Assembly (NCBI GenBank): GCA_034687125.1
Contig: JAQGBZ010000337.1
Location: 1-64,000 of the forward strand
DNA: 64,000 bases
Reading direction: 5' to 3'
Source: Neelides folsomi
Lineage: Eukaryota; Arthropoda; Collembola; Neelipleona; Neelidae
Positions 51,501-60,086 of the stretch are shown here, one piece after another. Position numbers and translations under genes: made by a program. How positions within the stretch are numbered: position 1 is the first letter of the stretch; the number at the start of each line of letters is the position of its first letter. The notes beneath the pieces were generated by a model. That model worked only from the letters and a program-made list of their open reading frames with translations, was not told the origin of the DNA and made no database searches.

Positions 51501-54032
51501 TTATTTTTTATTCATCCGCTCATAGAAATTCTTCCCATAAATGTGTGTCAGGAGGAATAAATTGGAATAGGGCTTGAATAAAGGAGCGAGTTGGCCAAAT
51601 AAATTATTACCATTATGTTGGATTGAGCGAAGACCTTGGAGTTGTTTTGATGTTCAACAGGCGAACGAAGTTTTTTCCTCACTCCCATGCTGTGAGTGGT
51701 CAGGAGAGGAATCCTTAAACTACACATAACATCCACTTTTTTACCATTTTATATTCCAATTGCAATCTTATATCATTCCATGGTCGAACAGAGAATATAT
51801 GTGAAGCAGCGTATGGAGAATCTTACAATAAAATGTTAATTTCAGGCCTTAATACCTCTTATACATTCCACTATGTATCAGAAACCTATAATTTAAAACT
51901 ATGTTTTATAAAGTTTATATGATTCTATATGTAAGAGGAGTGCTTAGTTAGACTCTTAGTAATCTGATTGCAAATTGGCGTATATGAGAAACTAAATATA
52001 ATGTGTAAAAATTTGAGAGCATTTGCATATTTAGGACGAAGATTAAAGAATATTTATGAATCTGCCTCAACAATAAAATCATTAAGGAATATGCGATGCA
52101 GTCTTGTATTATTTTGTATAGATTGTAAAAAGACAATTAACAAAAGGAATAAGGAAAACTTGAGGAAAACTATATATGGAGAGATTGCAAATTTATAGTA
52201 TTTTAGTATAACACTTAAATTATAAAAACACTAAATAGAGATCTGTTTTTTAATTCCAGGATTACTCTTGGGAAGAACATGGGTTTTCGCTCGTGAATCG
52301 ACTTTACGCCGACATTGGCCTCGTCCTCGATGAGAAATTCAAGACGGCTCAGAATATGACTTATTATACGATGGGCGGGCGAGCTCATGTGGACACGACA
52401 AAGTTCCGACGAGCCGTTTGGAATTACATTCAATGCCTCTATGGAATCCGGTAAGAACAATGGGGGGAATGATATTATTTTCAACTTGTCCCAGATAATA
52501 CTACCGGGTGCTGGGTGGATCTGGCATGTGTGTATGAGTGGAGTGCGAAAGGATAATGAATGTGGGGAGTTTCATGGAGAAGCTTCTCGTGTCGAACATG
52601 AAGCATAAAAGCTCATCATCGTCGTCGACTCTCCTGGCCTTGTGCCTCCCATGCGGAAACAAACAAATGCACTTAGCCTTACACAGTCTCTTGTTTAAAG
52701 AAGAGGCTTACTTTAGGAATCAGAGTTGTTTGAGAGGATTTGGAACATAGAGAAACTATCTTTGCTTGGAAGACGATAGGAACATGATGATCATGATCAT
52801 GAGCCACCAAGGAACAACGGGCTTTTCTAAAAATCTGTAAATGATCTTCTCCAACACGTTCTGGAGTTTTTGGAGTTTTTGAGAGGAACATAGAGGTTTA
52901 ATGTTTAATGAACAAAATGATCCTTTAGTGTGTTTTTCAAATTTTCATTTTACGAGTTTCCGTTAAATGAGCCATTAAGCTGTCAATATTCAATGTTTAA
53001 TTTTTCAACTTTTTAAATGCTATTTGAAGCGACACTGATTGGGAGAGATAAAACGTCTTTAGTCATTTTTAGAGGTTGTGTACACAATCTCATATTATGG
53101 ACGTGTGTGCATTTCGTAATGTGTTTAAGTTATTAAGCTCGTTTACCACTCAACTCGGCTTTATTTTCTTAGAGGAAATTGGATAAGACGATGAGTTGTG
53201 ACGCCGTTCTTCTATTTTTATTCTTCCTTCAAATTCGCTTGGTGTGGCGTGATATTATATACATTTTGTATATGTATAATATATTGTATTTTTTATAATT
53301 TATTATGAAAGGTTTGAGGAAATGTATTTTTCAAATAGAGATGGATTTGTCGAGTTAAAACTGCAGCTAACCAAATTAATCTCATTGGTTGACGTCTATT
53401 TATCATGATAGTGCCATTATTATATATTTGATATCTCAAATGACTTTTAATATCCATCCGCCCCTCTCGTCATCGCAATGCTTCCAATTATATCTTTATT
53501 TACTACATTGGTGCGAGGAAGTCAAGGTTCATGTTCTTCACCGATCGTGTTTATCTCTCAAGTGGAATTTTACAATTTTAAGGGCAAATAGATGAATGAA
53601 TGCAGGAATGTTTAAGAGATTTGGAAATAGATTGTTTTGAGATTTTTATTGCTAATTTAATTTCTTATGATATAATGTTGTACTAAATCTATGATTTGCA
53701 TTTTTTAGACATGATGATTACGACTATGGAGAAGTGAACCAGTTGCTGGAACGTCCATTAAAGTCTTACATCAAAACTGTTTGCTGTTTTCCTGAGAGGA
53801 TCACAAAAGCTGATTACGACAATGTGATGCGAGAGTTCAAACATTCAGAAAAAGTGAGAATTTTTTCCGCACTGGAAACTTACAAAGAATTTAAGCTATT
53901 TTGTGTCTAATTGAGCTGGATTACTAAAAATTTACTTCTAATTAGGTCCACGTCAATCTGATGATAATGGAAGCCAAAATTCAAGCCGAATTACTTTACG
54001 CTCTTCGCACAATCATGAGGGTCATCCTTTGA
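18176..54032 (+). CDS. Sesn: sestrin (leucine-sensing mTORC1 regulator), 8 coding exons, 647 aa
   Basis: Coding exons are 18176-18547, 25993-26160, 45596-45814, 49526-50085, 50176-50377, 52260-52450, 53709-53853 and 53946-54032. All seven introns are GT-AG and the phases join without a break. The protein aligns along its length with human SESN1/2: MSSGRVD at 133, RHYIAIMAAAR at 173-184, [10 protein letters not shown] and AHRPW in exon 3, YEDFAKRG in exon 5, [15 protein letters not shown] at 572-586, KHSEKVHVNL at 615-624 and LLYALR near the C-terminus. Sestrins are cytosolic. They bind GATOR2 to restrain mTORC1 when leucine is low and take part in oxidative-stress responses. GATOR2-contact Asp406/407 correspond to D573/D574 here. 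The length exceeds human SESN2 (480 aa) because of a longer N-terminus (+62) and a roughly 144-residue Ser/Pro/Gly-rich linker in exon 4. The start is the first ATG after an in-frame TGA at 18131. Oddities: Q194 replaces the peroxidase-site His132, and M611 and F556 replace Trp444 and Leu389 of the leucine pocket. Confidence 0.95.
18548..25992 (+). other. sestrin intron 1 (7,445 nt)
   Basis: It is bounded by GTAAGT and TTTTTTGACAG. No nested exon or recognisable transposon was seen. It contains a forkhead-like TTGTTTAC near 21933-21940, which may be a chance match. Confidence 0.85.
25993..26160 (+). CDS. Sesn: sestrin exon 2 (residues 125-180)
   Basis: It starts [17 protein letters not shown] and ends RHYIAIM, the beginning of the sestrin N-terminal (AhpD-like) domain. 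Length is 56 codons, phase 0 at both ends. The acceptor is TTTTTTGACAG and the donor is ATG|GTAAGC. Confidence 0.95.
26618..26650. repeat. perfect inverted repeat, 15-bp stem, 3-nt loop
   Basis: ATGAGCCCCTATTTT (26618-26632) is followed by ACA and then by its exact reverse complement (26636-26650). Pairing beyond the 15 bp is weak. The loop is too short for a normal microRNA precursor. Confidence 0.9.
35391..35406. repeat. 16-bp perfect palindrome ATGTTATGCATAACAT
   Basis: The sequence reads identically on both strands without a spacer. The TTATGCATAA core resembles half-sites of PAR-bZIP or POU factors, but this is only a resemblance. Confidence 0.85.
39091..39116. repeat. (TAA)n microsatellite, imperfect
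   Basis: TAATAATACG is followed by TAATAATAATAATAAA in intron 2 of sestrin. Confidence 0.75.
40500..40522. repeat. (AATTG)n pentamer repeat
   Basis: Three exact AATTG units are followed by a degenerate AATTA unit, in intron 2 of sestrin. Confidence 0.75.
44702..44732 (+). promoter_or_regulatory. candidate stress-response motif cluster (ARE/AP-1-like plus two forkhead-like sites)
   Basis: TGAGTCAGC (44702-44710; with the preceding A it fits RTGASNNNGC) is followed within 22 nt by TGTTTAC twice (44718-44724 and 44726-44732). It lies 0.86 kb upstream of sestrin exon 3. FoxO and CNC-bZIP factors are known regulators of sestrins. That this particular cluster works is an inference. Confidence 0.25.
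45596..45814 (+). CDS. Sesn: sestrin exon 3 (residues 181-253)
   Basis: It begins [14 protein letters not shown], the peroxidase-like site. C187 and Y189 match human Cys125 and Tyr127, while Q194 stands where human SESN1/2 have His132. It continues with [14 protein letters not shown] and [10 protein letters not shown] and ends WSLSE. Length is 73 codons, phase 0 at both ends. The acceptor is CTCTCTTACAG and the donor is GAG|GTAAGA. Confidence 0.95.
45815..49525 (+). other. sestrin intron 3 (3,711 nt)
   Basis: It is bounded by GTAAGA and ACTTTTGCAG. The flanking protein ([13 protein letters not shown]) is contiguous in human sestrins, so no exon is missing. Three overlapping minus-strand frames at 46738-47273 have no recognisable motif. 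It contains one copy of TTACGACCCTCTC at 45855-45867. Confidence 0.85.
49526..50085 (+). CDS. Sesn: sestrin exon 4 (residues 254-440, linker)
   Basis: The first 21 residues ([17 protein letters not shown]...) finish the N-terminal domain. About 144 residues of low-complexity linker follow (about 275-418), rich in Gly, Ser, Pro and Lys and with several Ser-Pro sites, and then the conserved helix [14 protein letters not shown]. The linker is roughly 100 residues longer than in human SESN2. The exon is 560 nt and ends in phase 2 at GAGGA|GTAAGT; unspliced, the frame would stop two bases later at TAA. A 90-nt intron follows (50086-50175). Confidence 0.93.
50176..50377 (+). CDS. Sesn: sestrin exon 5 (residues 440-507)
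   Basis: It completes Asp440 and reads PEERKKRFE, then [14 protein letters not shown] and LHTFRIQ, matching the start of the sestrin C-terminal domain. It ends in phase 0 at CAG|GTATTT. Confidence 0.93.
50378..52259 (+). other. sestrin intron 5 (1,882 nt), AT-rich
   Basis: It is bounded by GTATTT and TTTTAATTCCAG. The frames at 51948-52136 (minus) and 51968-52198 (plus) overlap in opposite directions and match no family that I recognise. A 9-C homopolymer lies near 51196. Confidence 0.85.
52260..52450 (+). CDS. Sesn: sestrin exon 6 (residues 508-571)
   Basis: It encodes [16 protein letters not shown], then the leucine-pocket lid region. T541, T544, T553 and R557 match human Thr374, Thr377, Thr386 and Arg390, while F556 replaces Leu389. 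It ends [10 protein letters not shown] and the first two bases of Arg571 (phase 2), with donor CCG|GTAAGA. Confidence 0.95.
52451..53708 (+). other. sestrin intron 6 (1,258 nt)
   Basis: It is bounded by GTAAGA and CATTTTTTAG. It contains a short palindromic ATGATCATGATCAT run near 52777 and a direct repeat TGGAGTTTTT TGGAGTTTTT-like near 52862-52881. No exon was found. Confidence 0.85.
53709..53853 (+). CDS. Sesn: sestrin exon 7 (residues 571-619)
   Basis: It carries [15 protein letters not shown], where D573/D574 match GATOR2-contact Asp406/407, then [10 protein letters not shown] and REFKHSEK. E618 matches Glu451 of the leucine pocket. M611 occupies the Trp444 position. The donor is AAA|GTGAGA, followed by a 92-nt intron. 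Confidence 0.95.
53946..54032 (+). CDS. Sesn: sestrin exon 8 (residues 620-647, stop)
   Basis: It reads [20 protein letters not shown] and then RTIMRVIL before TGA at 54030-54032, aligning with the human C-terminus up to its last few residues. Confidence 0.95.
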   Translation, partial: VHVNLMIMEAKIQAELLYALRTIMRVIL

Positions 54033-54772
54033 AACGGCGGAGTCTCTCATCCCAATCTTATTCAACCATCTGAACTGATTAATTAGCGGAGCCCACCGCG
54101 GAAAATTTTTCCCTCATCTCATCCCTTGCACTTTGAAAAAATTCAACAATCCGCGGAAATCTATGATAAATATGAGTCTATTCAATATGAGTACACGTTT
54201 AGTCATTGGAAAGAAATGAGCGTAGGGGAATTTTAACAAATATTGTAAGAGATAAATATTAGGAACCGAGAATTTTATTCTGTACCTATTAAGAATGTAT
54301 CTGAGGAAAAAATGTTACAATTTTTAATTAAGGAAATTCGATCGTTACAAAATGTGTTAATGGAGAAGGTTCAAGGGGTGGTTCATGTACATTGGCCCAA
54401 TAATTCTGTAAGAATCGATGCAACTCTGTAATATGTAAATTAATAACATTAAGAGTAAATTGTAGCGCTATTAATTAGATACATTCCTTATTAAAAATGT
54501 ACTAAATTAAGGTTAAATTATATATGGTAGTTCATTGCTAATATTGCAAATTTGGATAATCGAAAATCTTTCGCTCTTCATTTTCACTGACTGAAAATCC
54601 CACAATATATTAATAATAACAAATTGTAAAGTGCTAACTGAATATAGTCCAATTCAAAAATTACAACACCTGTTTAATTTATAAGGTACAATTCTTAAAA
54701 TTAATAATATATATTGTATTTATTAGTAATTGTATAAAAAAACGAACGAGATCATTCTTGTAGATTTTACTA

Positions 54773-54778
54773 AATAAA
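54773..54778 (+). terminator. candidate poly(A) signal of sestrin (AATAAA)
   Basis: It is the first exact AATAAA I found after the stop, about 740 nt downstream. A closer ATTAAA variant near 54490 is also possible. Confidence 0.35.
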
Positions 54779-56845
54779 TCATAGCGGAAATCTACCCAAA
54801 AGGGAGCAGAGAAATTGGTAATTTCTTTTTACGCGAACCTCCGCATTGAATAAGGAAAACGAGAACGTGAGTTAGCTGATGTTGCAGGTTTTGATGGGAG
54901 ATTTAGTGGATGAGGAAATTAAATGATCTTGATCTCAGTCTATCTTATTTTGTTGGAAGAAAAGTTGAATTGTCAAAACTCTTTAAAAGTGTTTTGGATA
55001 GGAAATGCAAAAACAAATTTAAATAATTTAAGCTTATTTATCTAAATGTACGAAAAAGGACTGAGAAAGACACAAGAAAAAATGATAATAATTTGTAAGT
55101 TTTTGCCCAAATTGTAAGGAACTTGATTAATAATACAAAATGTTTAATGCATGAAGAAGGGGACGGTAATGGATGTTAAAATACAAGATATATCTTGAAT
55201 AGGTTTCTTTAGGGTTAGTTCAACAATTTACAAAATTATGTATATCTTATAAATGTGTAGTAGTGGCGTACCTTGAAAACTTCGTAGCTGCGTGCATAAG
55301 CTATCATGATGACGACGGAGGAATTTTATTAATTATTATTCAATAAGTTAATATTATATATAATTAATTATATATCAATGGATCTTCATTTTGTTTTCGT
55401 TTTTGTTTGTTTCGTCGTTAATAATTTAATTTTAATGTTTTGTTTTTTCGAGATTCTCATATAATTCAATTTTATACAATAAGGTCAGTTTTACTTTTTA
55501 GCTTTGTAAGAACTAAAGTTCGTTGGAAGTTGAAAGTTTTGGTCTTTGAGGAATTATGGATTAATGCATTTTAACCCACTTCTATATTATTATTATTATT
55601 TAAGTTTAATTAATTTAATTTACAAGTCCGTATTGTTTACATTATATAAAATATGATAGCTCTTTAAGTTTCAAAACAAACCTTTTTCTTTTTAGACCAA
55701 AAGAGATATAGACTTTTCCACCTTTAAATACTTACAACTCTCCTACTCATTATGTAGAAACTACGAACACTAATTAAATAGAATTAATTGTTAATCATTT
55801 ACAAATGTATATTGAAGAAGTTTGTCCAGAAATTGGAAGCTTAAAAACCTTCATAGAAGGAGGAGTAAATGGAAGGAATTAAAATAATGTATTGATTGAA
55901 TCGTGTAACCTGCTGCTGAAAAATGATATTTAAAATCCTTTTGATAAACAGGAACTTGAAAACCAAAATAATTTGTAATTGTGTACAAGGTGGCGATTGT
56001 AATTCCACTTGGGATGTGGCCGTTCACGTTCTAATGAAATGATTAACTGTGAGGATAATAGCTACTTATGATTATGTCATGTGGTATATATTAAATTATG
56101 TAATTAAATTATATTGATTGTGAATCACGATGTAAGGCCTGAAAGGAAGGAAACCTCTTATCAAATGATTCAACTTTGAAGAGGAAATATAATTGATGTT
56201 GAAAATTTTGAACATAATAGAATTATGAAAAGAGCATGTCTGGTTGAAGTATAAATTGTGTACATAATGTATGGAGTTAAATGGCCTTTTAGTCCGAATA
56301 TCAAATTGTCTCTCTTTTCCAAATTATGACTCCAATATTATACATATTATGATAGTCTACCTTGGTTCATGATGGTCTTTAACAAGTTTCGTCGGTTTAT
56401 ATAAAATATGGTCTAGTTTATATTTATTCCTCGGGCTTTCGAAGCTAATTCGATTTATATACAAAAAACTTTATAGTTTTTTCTAATGGTGATAGCTAGG
56501 AATCAAAGTTTAATTTAAAAGCTCCTTAATGTGTAATATGTATAAAGTGATGAAAATCTATTGAAACATCATTAGCTTTACTTTGCTGAGAATAAACTTC
56601 ATTATTTTCAATTTGACTTGATGTGTGTTACTGAAATTTCATTATCTACTATAAATCTAAAAATTAATTTACATTTGTCATAATTGCATCAATTATCATT
56701 TCATGCTTTGATATTGCAAAGTTAATTGCAATATTTAAATGCAGTACGCATAAAAAAACTTTATCTTCAATGCAATAACTCGGCAACTTTTATTTAACAA
56801 ATGGAAATAAGAATTAACAAAATAGTTTTTATTACCTAAACACAG

Positions 56846-56879
56846 ACATGTCAAGTAGAATATGTTCTACTTGACATGT
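56846..56879. repeat. perfect inverted repeat, 15-bp stem, 4-nt loop
   Basis: ACATGTCAAGTAGAA (56846-56860) is followed by TATG and then by its exact reverse complement (56865-56879). It lies between the convergent sestrin and STE24 genes. Confidence 0.9.
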
Positions 56880-56927
56880 ATAAAGGTAAGTAAGTAAAAA
56901 AAACTTGATATATTTTAGAATGTAAAA

Positions 56928-56933
56928 TTTATT
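56928..56933 (-). terminator. candidate poly(A) signal of STE24 (AATAAA on minus strand)
   Basis: TTTATT on the plus strand, about 410 nt beyond the STE24 stop codon. Other AT-rich variants occur nearby. Confidence 0.3.
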
Positions 56934-57345
56934 AAATACTTTATTATACAGTATTGTGATAATAGAATTTTTATATAAAATTTCTTTTTCATTAAATTCC
57001 CCACCATGGAGGACTCATGGATATGGTCAGATGGGTTATTACACCATTGGCATATTGATTTACAAATACATACAATAAATAGTAATATGTGTGTTCAGAT
57101 TCAGATGGGAAATTCTTTTAATTTAACATTTAAAAAATTACATTGATCTAAAGTTTGAAATTTATAAGGACAATAAACAAAAACTAATAACATATTATCT
57201 TCAACTTATTAAATGCTTTTAACAAGATTGAAAATACTCTTGAAAATGAAGTGAATGCTTAATTGGAATTTACAATTTGTTTTCGAATACTACTGAATTT
57301 TTATAAATATAATAATAATATGTATAATATTCCTACACAAACCAT

Positions 57346-59315
57346 TTACTCGTCCTTCTTGCCGAAGTCATCAATCGCTTCAAGGCGCTGAAGAAGTGTT
57401 GGATGAGAATGATGCCATGCAGAGAAAAGATGGTCAGACACAGGGAAACTCAAATTGTCCTTATTCAATTTTGAAAGTGCTTTCTTCAATTCATTTCCAT
57501 ATCCCAATCCTGTGGCGAACTCATCAGCTTCAAATTCAAACTTTCTCGAGAGAATATTCATGCAGAAACTCATAGCCTAATAAATTGAAATTACAGGTTA
57601 AATTAATAAAACTCATTTGTTATTTTAATCTTAAATAAATGTTTAAATGTTTAAGATGGAATTATTGTGATGTACCGTATTGTAAACTTGAAGGATAAAT
57701 TGGAGGACGATGATTAGGCCAATAAAAATTGGTTCGACGGATCCTTCAGGAAATCCAAATGCCCGGTAAACTTTCCAATTGCCGTGGAATAAAGAAAAAA
57801 TAGCAAAAACGAAAAAGATGTTCAGTTCCGAGATGAAAATATTCTTCATTACATGATTCAATTTCCAATGTCCCAATTCATGACCAAGAACGGCTTCAAT
57901 TTCTTCATCGGTGCAACCTTTCTCGGCCTCCTCTTTTTTCTTTTCTTCGCTTTTTAATTCCTCTTCCTTTTTCTCTTCAGACTCCTCCGATTCCTTATAA
58001 TAAAAAATTACTTAATTATTATTATTAAAACTCAGAGATCAAATTAAACTAGGTATATCAATATTATGTTTATAAGGTTTGTCACAAATTCAAAATAATT
58101 AAAAAACAACTTACAACAACATATCCTTTAATGAGAGTATCAAAAAGGACGATCCTCTTGTTATTGAAGAATCCATAAAGGTAGGCGTTTGAATGGGCTG
58201 ACCTTTTAGAGCCTTCAACTACATAAAGCTTCGTAAGAGGAAATTTAATTCTTGCCGCAAGAGTTTCAATCCTTGTTCGAAGTGGTCCATCTTTGAGTGT
58301 CGTATACTTGTCAAAGAGCGGTGCAATGAACATCGGGTAAATGGTCATTAAGAATAGGAGAACAACGAAGCAAAAGGCCCACATCCAAATAAAAAAATAA
58401 GTTCCTCCAACTTGAACAATTTTCACGATGAGTCCAATAAATGGAGACATGATCGTAATGCTGACCTACAGATTGATTGAAACGCCAATGAATATATTAT
58501 TGAAAATATTACATATTATTGTAATATAAATAAAGTTGAGATTGAGTGAGATGATTGCCAAAAAAGCTTACCAAAATTGCTTTAATGTGATCCTTAACAA
58601 AAAATCCTAAAGTTTGTTTGTTGAATCCGTGCTTCTCTTCCAATACAAATGTGCTGTAAAGACTCAAAGGAAGGCCGATGATGTTATTGAAAACAACGGC
58701 CAAAATACCGAAAGCAATACTTTGCCCAATTTCTTGGTCCCATCCTTCTGGCCAAATCCCAGCATTTTCAAGCATCAAATTGCTCACTTTCCAACCAATG
58801 TAAAGTCCGTCGAATTTGAGTAGAAGCTGAAAGATAATTAATAAAATAATATAATTGTTTAAATATTGGAATAAATAGCCAGAATGTAAAATGAATTAAT
58901 TAGATTATAATTACAGCCAAGACAGCAATTGAATAGAATTCCGAGAATATTCCAAAGGCATTCTTGTCAGTTCCATAATTTCGAGCTTTTTCAAAGGTTT
59001 CTTTATCTATCATCTGTTTTAAAGGAGCAGGAATTTCCTTTACTGTAGAATAGACTCGCCTCTGTTAATTCACAAAATAGTCATTTAATTTCATCTTTAA
59101 CCGAAAATATACGGACTAAATTACCGAAATTAAGGTTAATTATATTTTTTAGTATTCATGTTAAACATTGAATTGATATGAAATAATTTCTTTACCTGTC
59201 TTAAACTAAGAAAGAGCTCGAAAAAATATTCAAGCAAAATACAGGTAAAAATTGACCAGGATATTTGATTCGGCGAAATGGAGTCGAAAAATTTCAATAT
59301 CGTGTCCATCTTCAT
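57346..59315 (-). CDS. ZMPSTE24: CAAX prenyl protease 1 (STE24 / FACE-1), 6 coding exons, 473 aa
   Basis: Coding exons on the minus strand are 59315-59196, 59061-58915, 58826-58572, 58465-58115, 57993-57676 and 57576-57346. All introns are GT-AG, 88-134 nt and phase 0. This is an M48 zinc metalloprotease of the ER and nuclear membrane. It removes the C-terminal tripeptide of farnesylated CAAX proteins and, in animals with lamin precursors, trims prelamin. Motifs: EEKHGFN in exon 3, [10 protein letters not shown] and [15 protein letters not shown] in exon 4, HELGH at 329-333 in exon 5 (zinc ligands and catalytic Glu330), and FEFEADEF in exon 6 with E411 as third ligand and D415. Several hydrophobic segments suit the multi-spanning fold. 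A Glu/Lys-rich loop (292-316) precedes HELGH, as in the human enzyme but more charged. Length is near human (475). The first ATG is used; an in-frame TAA (59324-59322) lies upstream, and a second in-frame ATG is at 59309. Confidence 0.96.
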
Positions 59316-59343
59316 AAAAAATTAAATATTGATAGTTAGCAAA

Positions 59344-59393
59344 CTGGAATTGGAAAAGGTTAATGTAAGTATTTAAGTTAAATGAGATCTTAC
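59344..59393 (-). other. candidate 50-nt intron in the 5'UTR of STE24
   Basis: On the minus strand CACG|GTAAGA (donor at 59393) and CCAATTCCAG (AG at 59345-59344) bracket 50 nt of AT-rich sequence, 28 nt upstream of the start codon. The coding frame is closed upstream by TAA, so the intron would lie wholly in the leader. Confidence 0.5.
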
Positions 59394-59592
59394 CGTGAAA
59401 GCAAACAGTCTCAAAAATGAATAAATAGTCAAAGCTCAATAATTAGCAAATCGGCTTAAATTGGGTAAGTCAAAGTACTTTTTGCCAAATACTTATTTTA
59501 TAAAAGGGAACAAGAACTTTTTAAAATGACAACTAGAGAGTGATCAGAATTTGTATTTTGAACAATTACAGAGTAAATTAAAATACAATTTA

Positions 59593-59744
59593 ATGTCTAC
59601 AATGAGATCATCACTAACCACTAAAATACAATTAATTAAATATGATAATGATAAAAACGAACGCGACGTGTATTCATTGAAGAAAAGGGTTCGAAGTTCA
59701 AACAATTCGAAGAGAACTCTTCCTAACACAGGATCTAGTGTCAG
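59593..59744 (+). CDS. doubtful exon-like block, 50 codons, phase-2 donor
   Basis: An open frame from ATG at 59593 reads MSTMRSSLTTKIQLIKY, becomes rich in Lys, Arg, Asn and Ser, and ends at CAG|GTAATG, a good donor. An acceptor-like TTACAG precedes it at 59566-59571. Its phase (2) does not fit the next MATH-BTB exons (60087 starts after an in-frame TAA; 60239 needs phase 0), so it is unlikely to belong to that gene. The opposite strand is also open, which lowers the case. Confidence 0.18.
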
Positions 59745-60039
59745 GTAATGCCTATTGTTTCATAATGCCCAATGACGCCATGAAAAACGTTCTTTTTACA
59801 AAAATATCAATTCTCATTCTTTCGTCGTTGATAAATTAATTTTGTCAAAGTCAAACACTCAAATTAAATGAAGACGGACATTTTATAAACGCGACCACTT
59901 TACGTCTAAATGAAATGATATGGCAATGCTTTATTAGGAGTTGTGACTTTATTTTATTTAGTCAATAATGAGTGATTATTCAATATTTATCAATTTTTAG
60001 TCTTGTGTAATCCAAAATCCAATGTAATTAGTAATTACC

Positions 60040-60046
60040 TATATAA
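60040..60046 (+). promoter_or_regulatory. candidate TATA box of the MATH-BTB gene
   Basis: TATATAA lies 40 nt upstream of the proposed ATG (60087), with a CCAAT at about 60019. The implied leader is short. Confidence 0.35.
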
Positions 60047-60086
60047 GTGTTAAATTACACTAAGTAAATCAATTGGTTCGGCTTAA

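Larger units (their letters stand above)
54033..57345. other. AT-rich intergenic region / 3'UTRs between convergent sestrin and STE24
   Basis: No coding exon was seen. It contains a candidate sestrin poly(A) signal AATAAA (54773-54778), a perfect 15-bp hairpin (56846-56879), and on the minus strand a candidate STE24 poly(A) signal (56933-56928). Composition is clearly more AT-rich than in the upstream desert. Confidence 0.7.
59395..60086. other. intergenic region between divergent STE24 and MATH-BTB genes
   Basis: The two start codons are 771 nt apart. The stretch should hold both promoters. It also contains an exon-like block on the plus strand (59593-59744) and a TATA-like element for the MATH-BTB gene. 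Confidence 0.6.

Noticed and set aside
51948..52198. Opposed open frames in intron 5, considered as a retroelement relic
   Set aside because: Neither strand shows reverse transcriptase, integrase or transposase motifs, and AT-rich codons explain the open frames.
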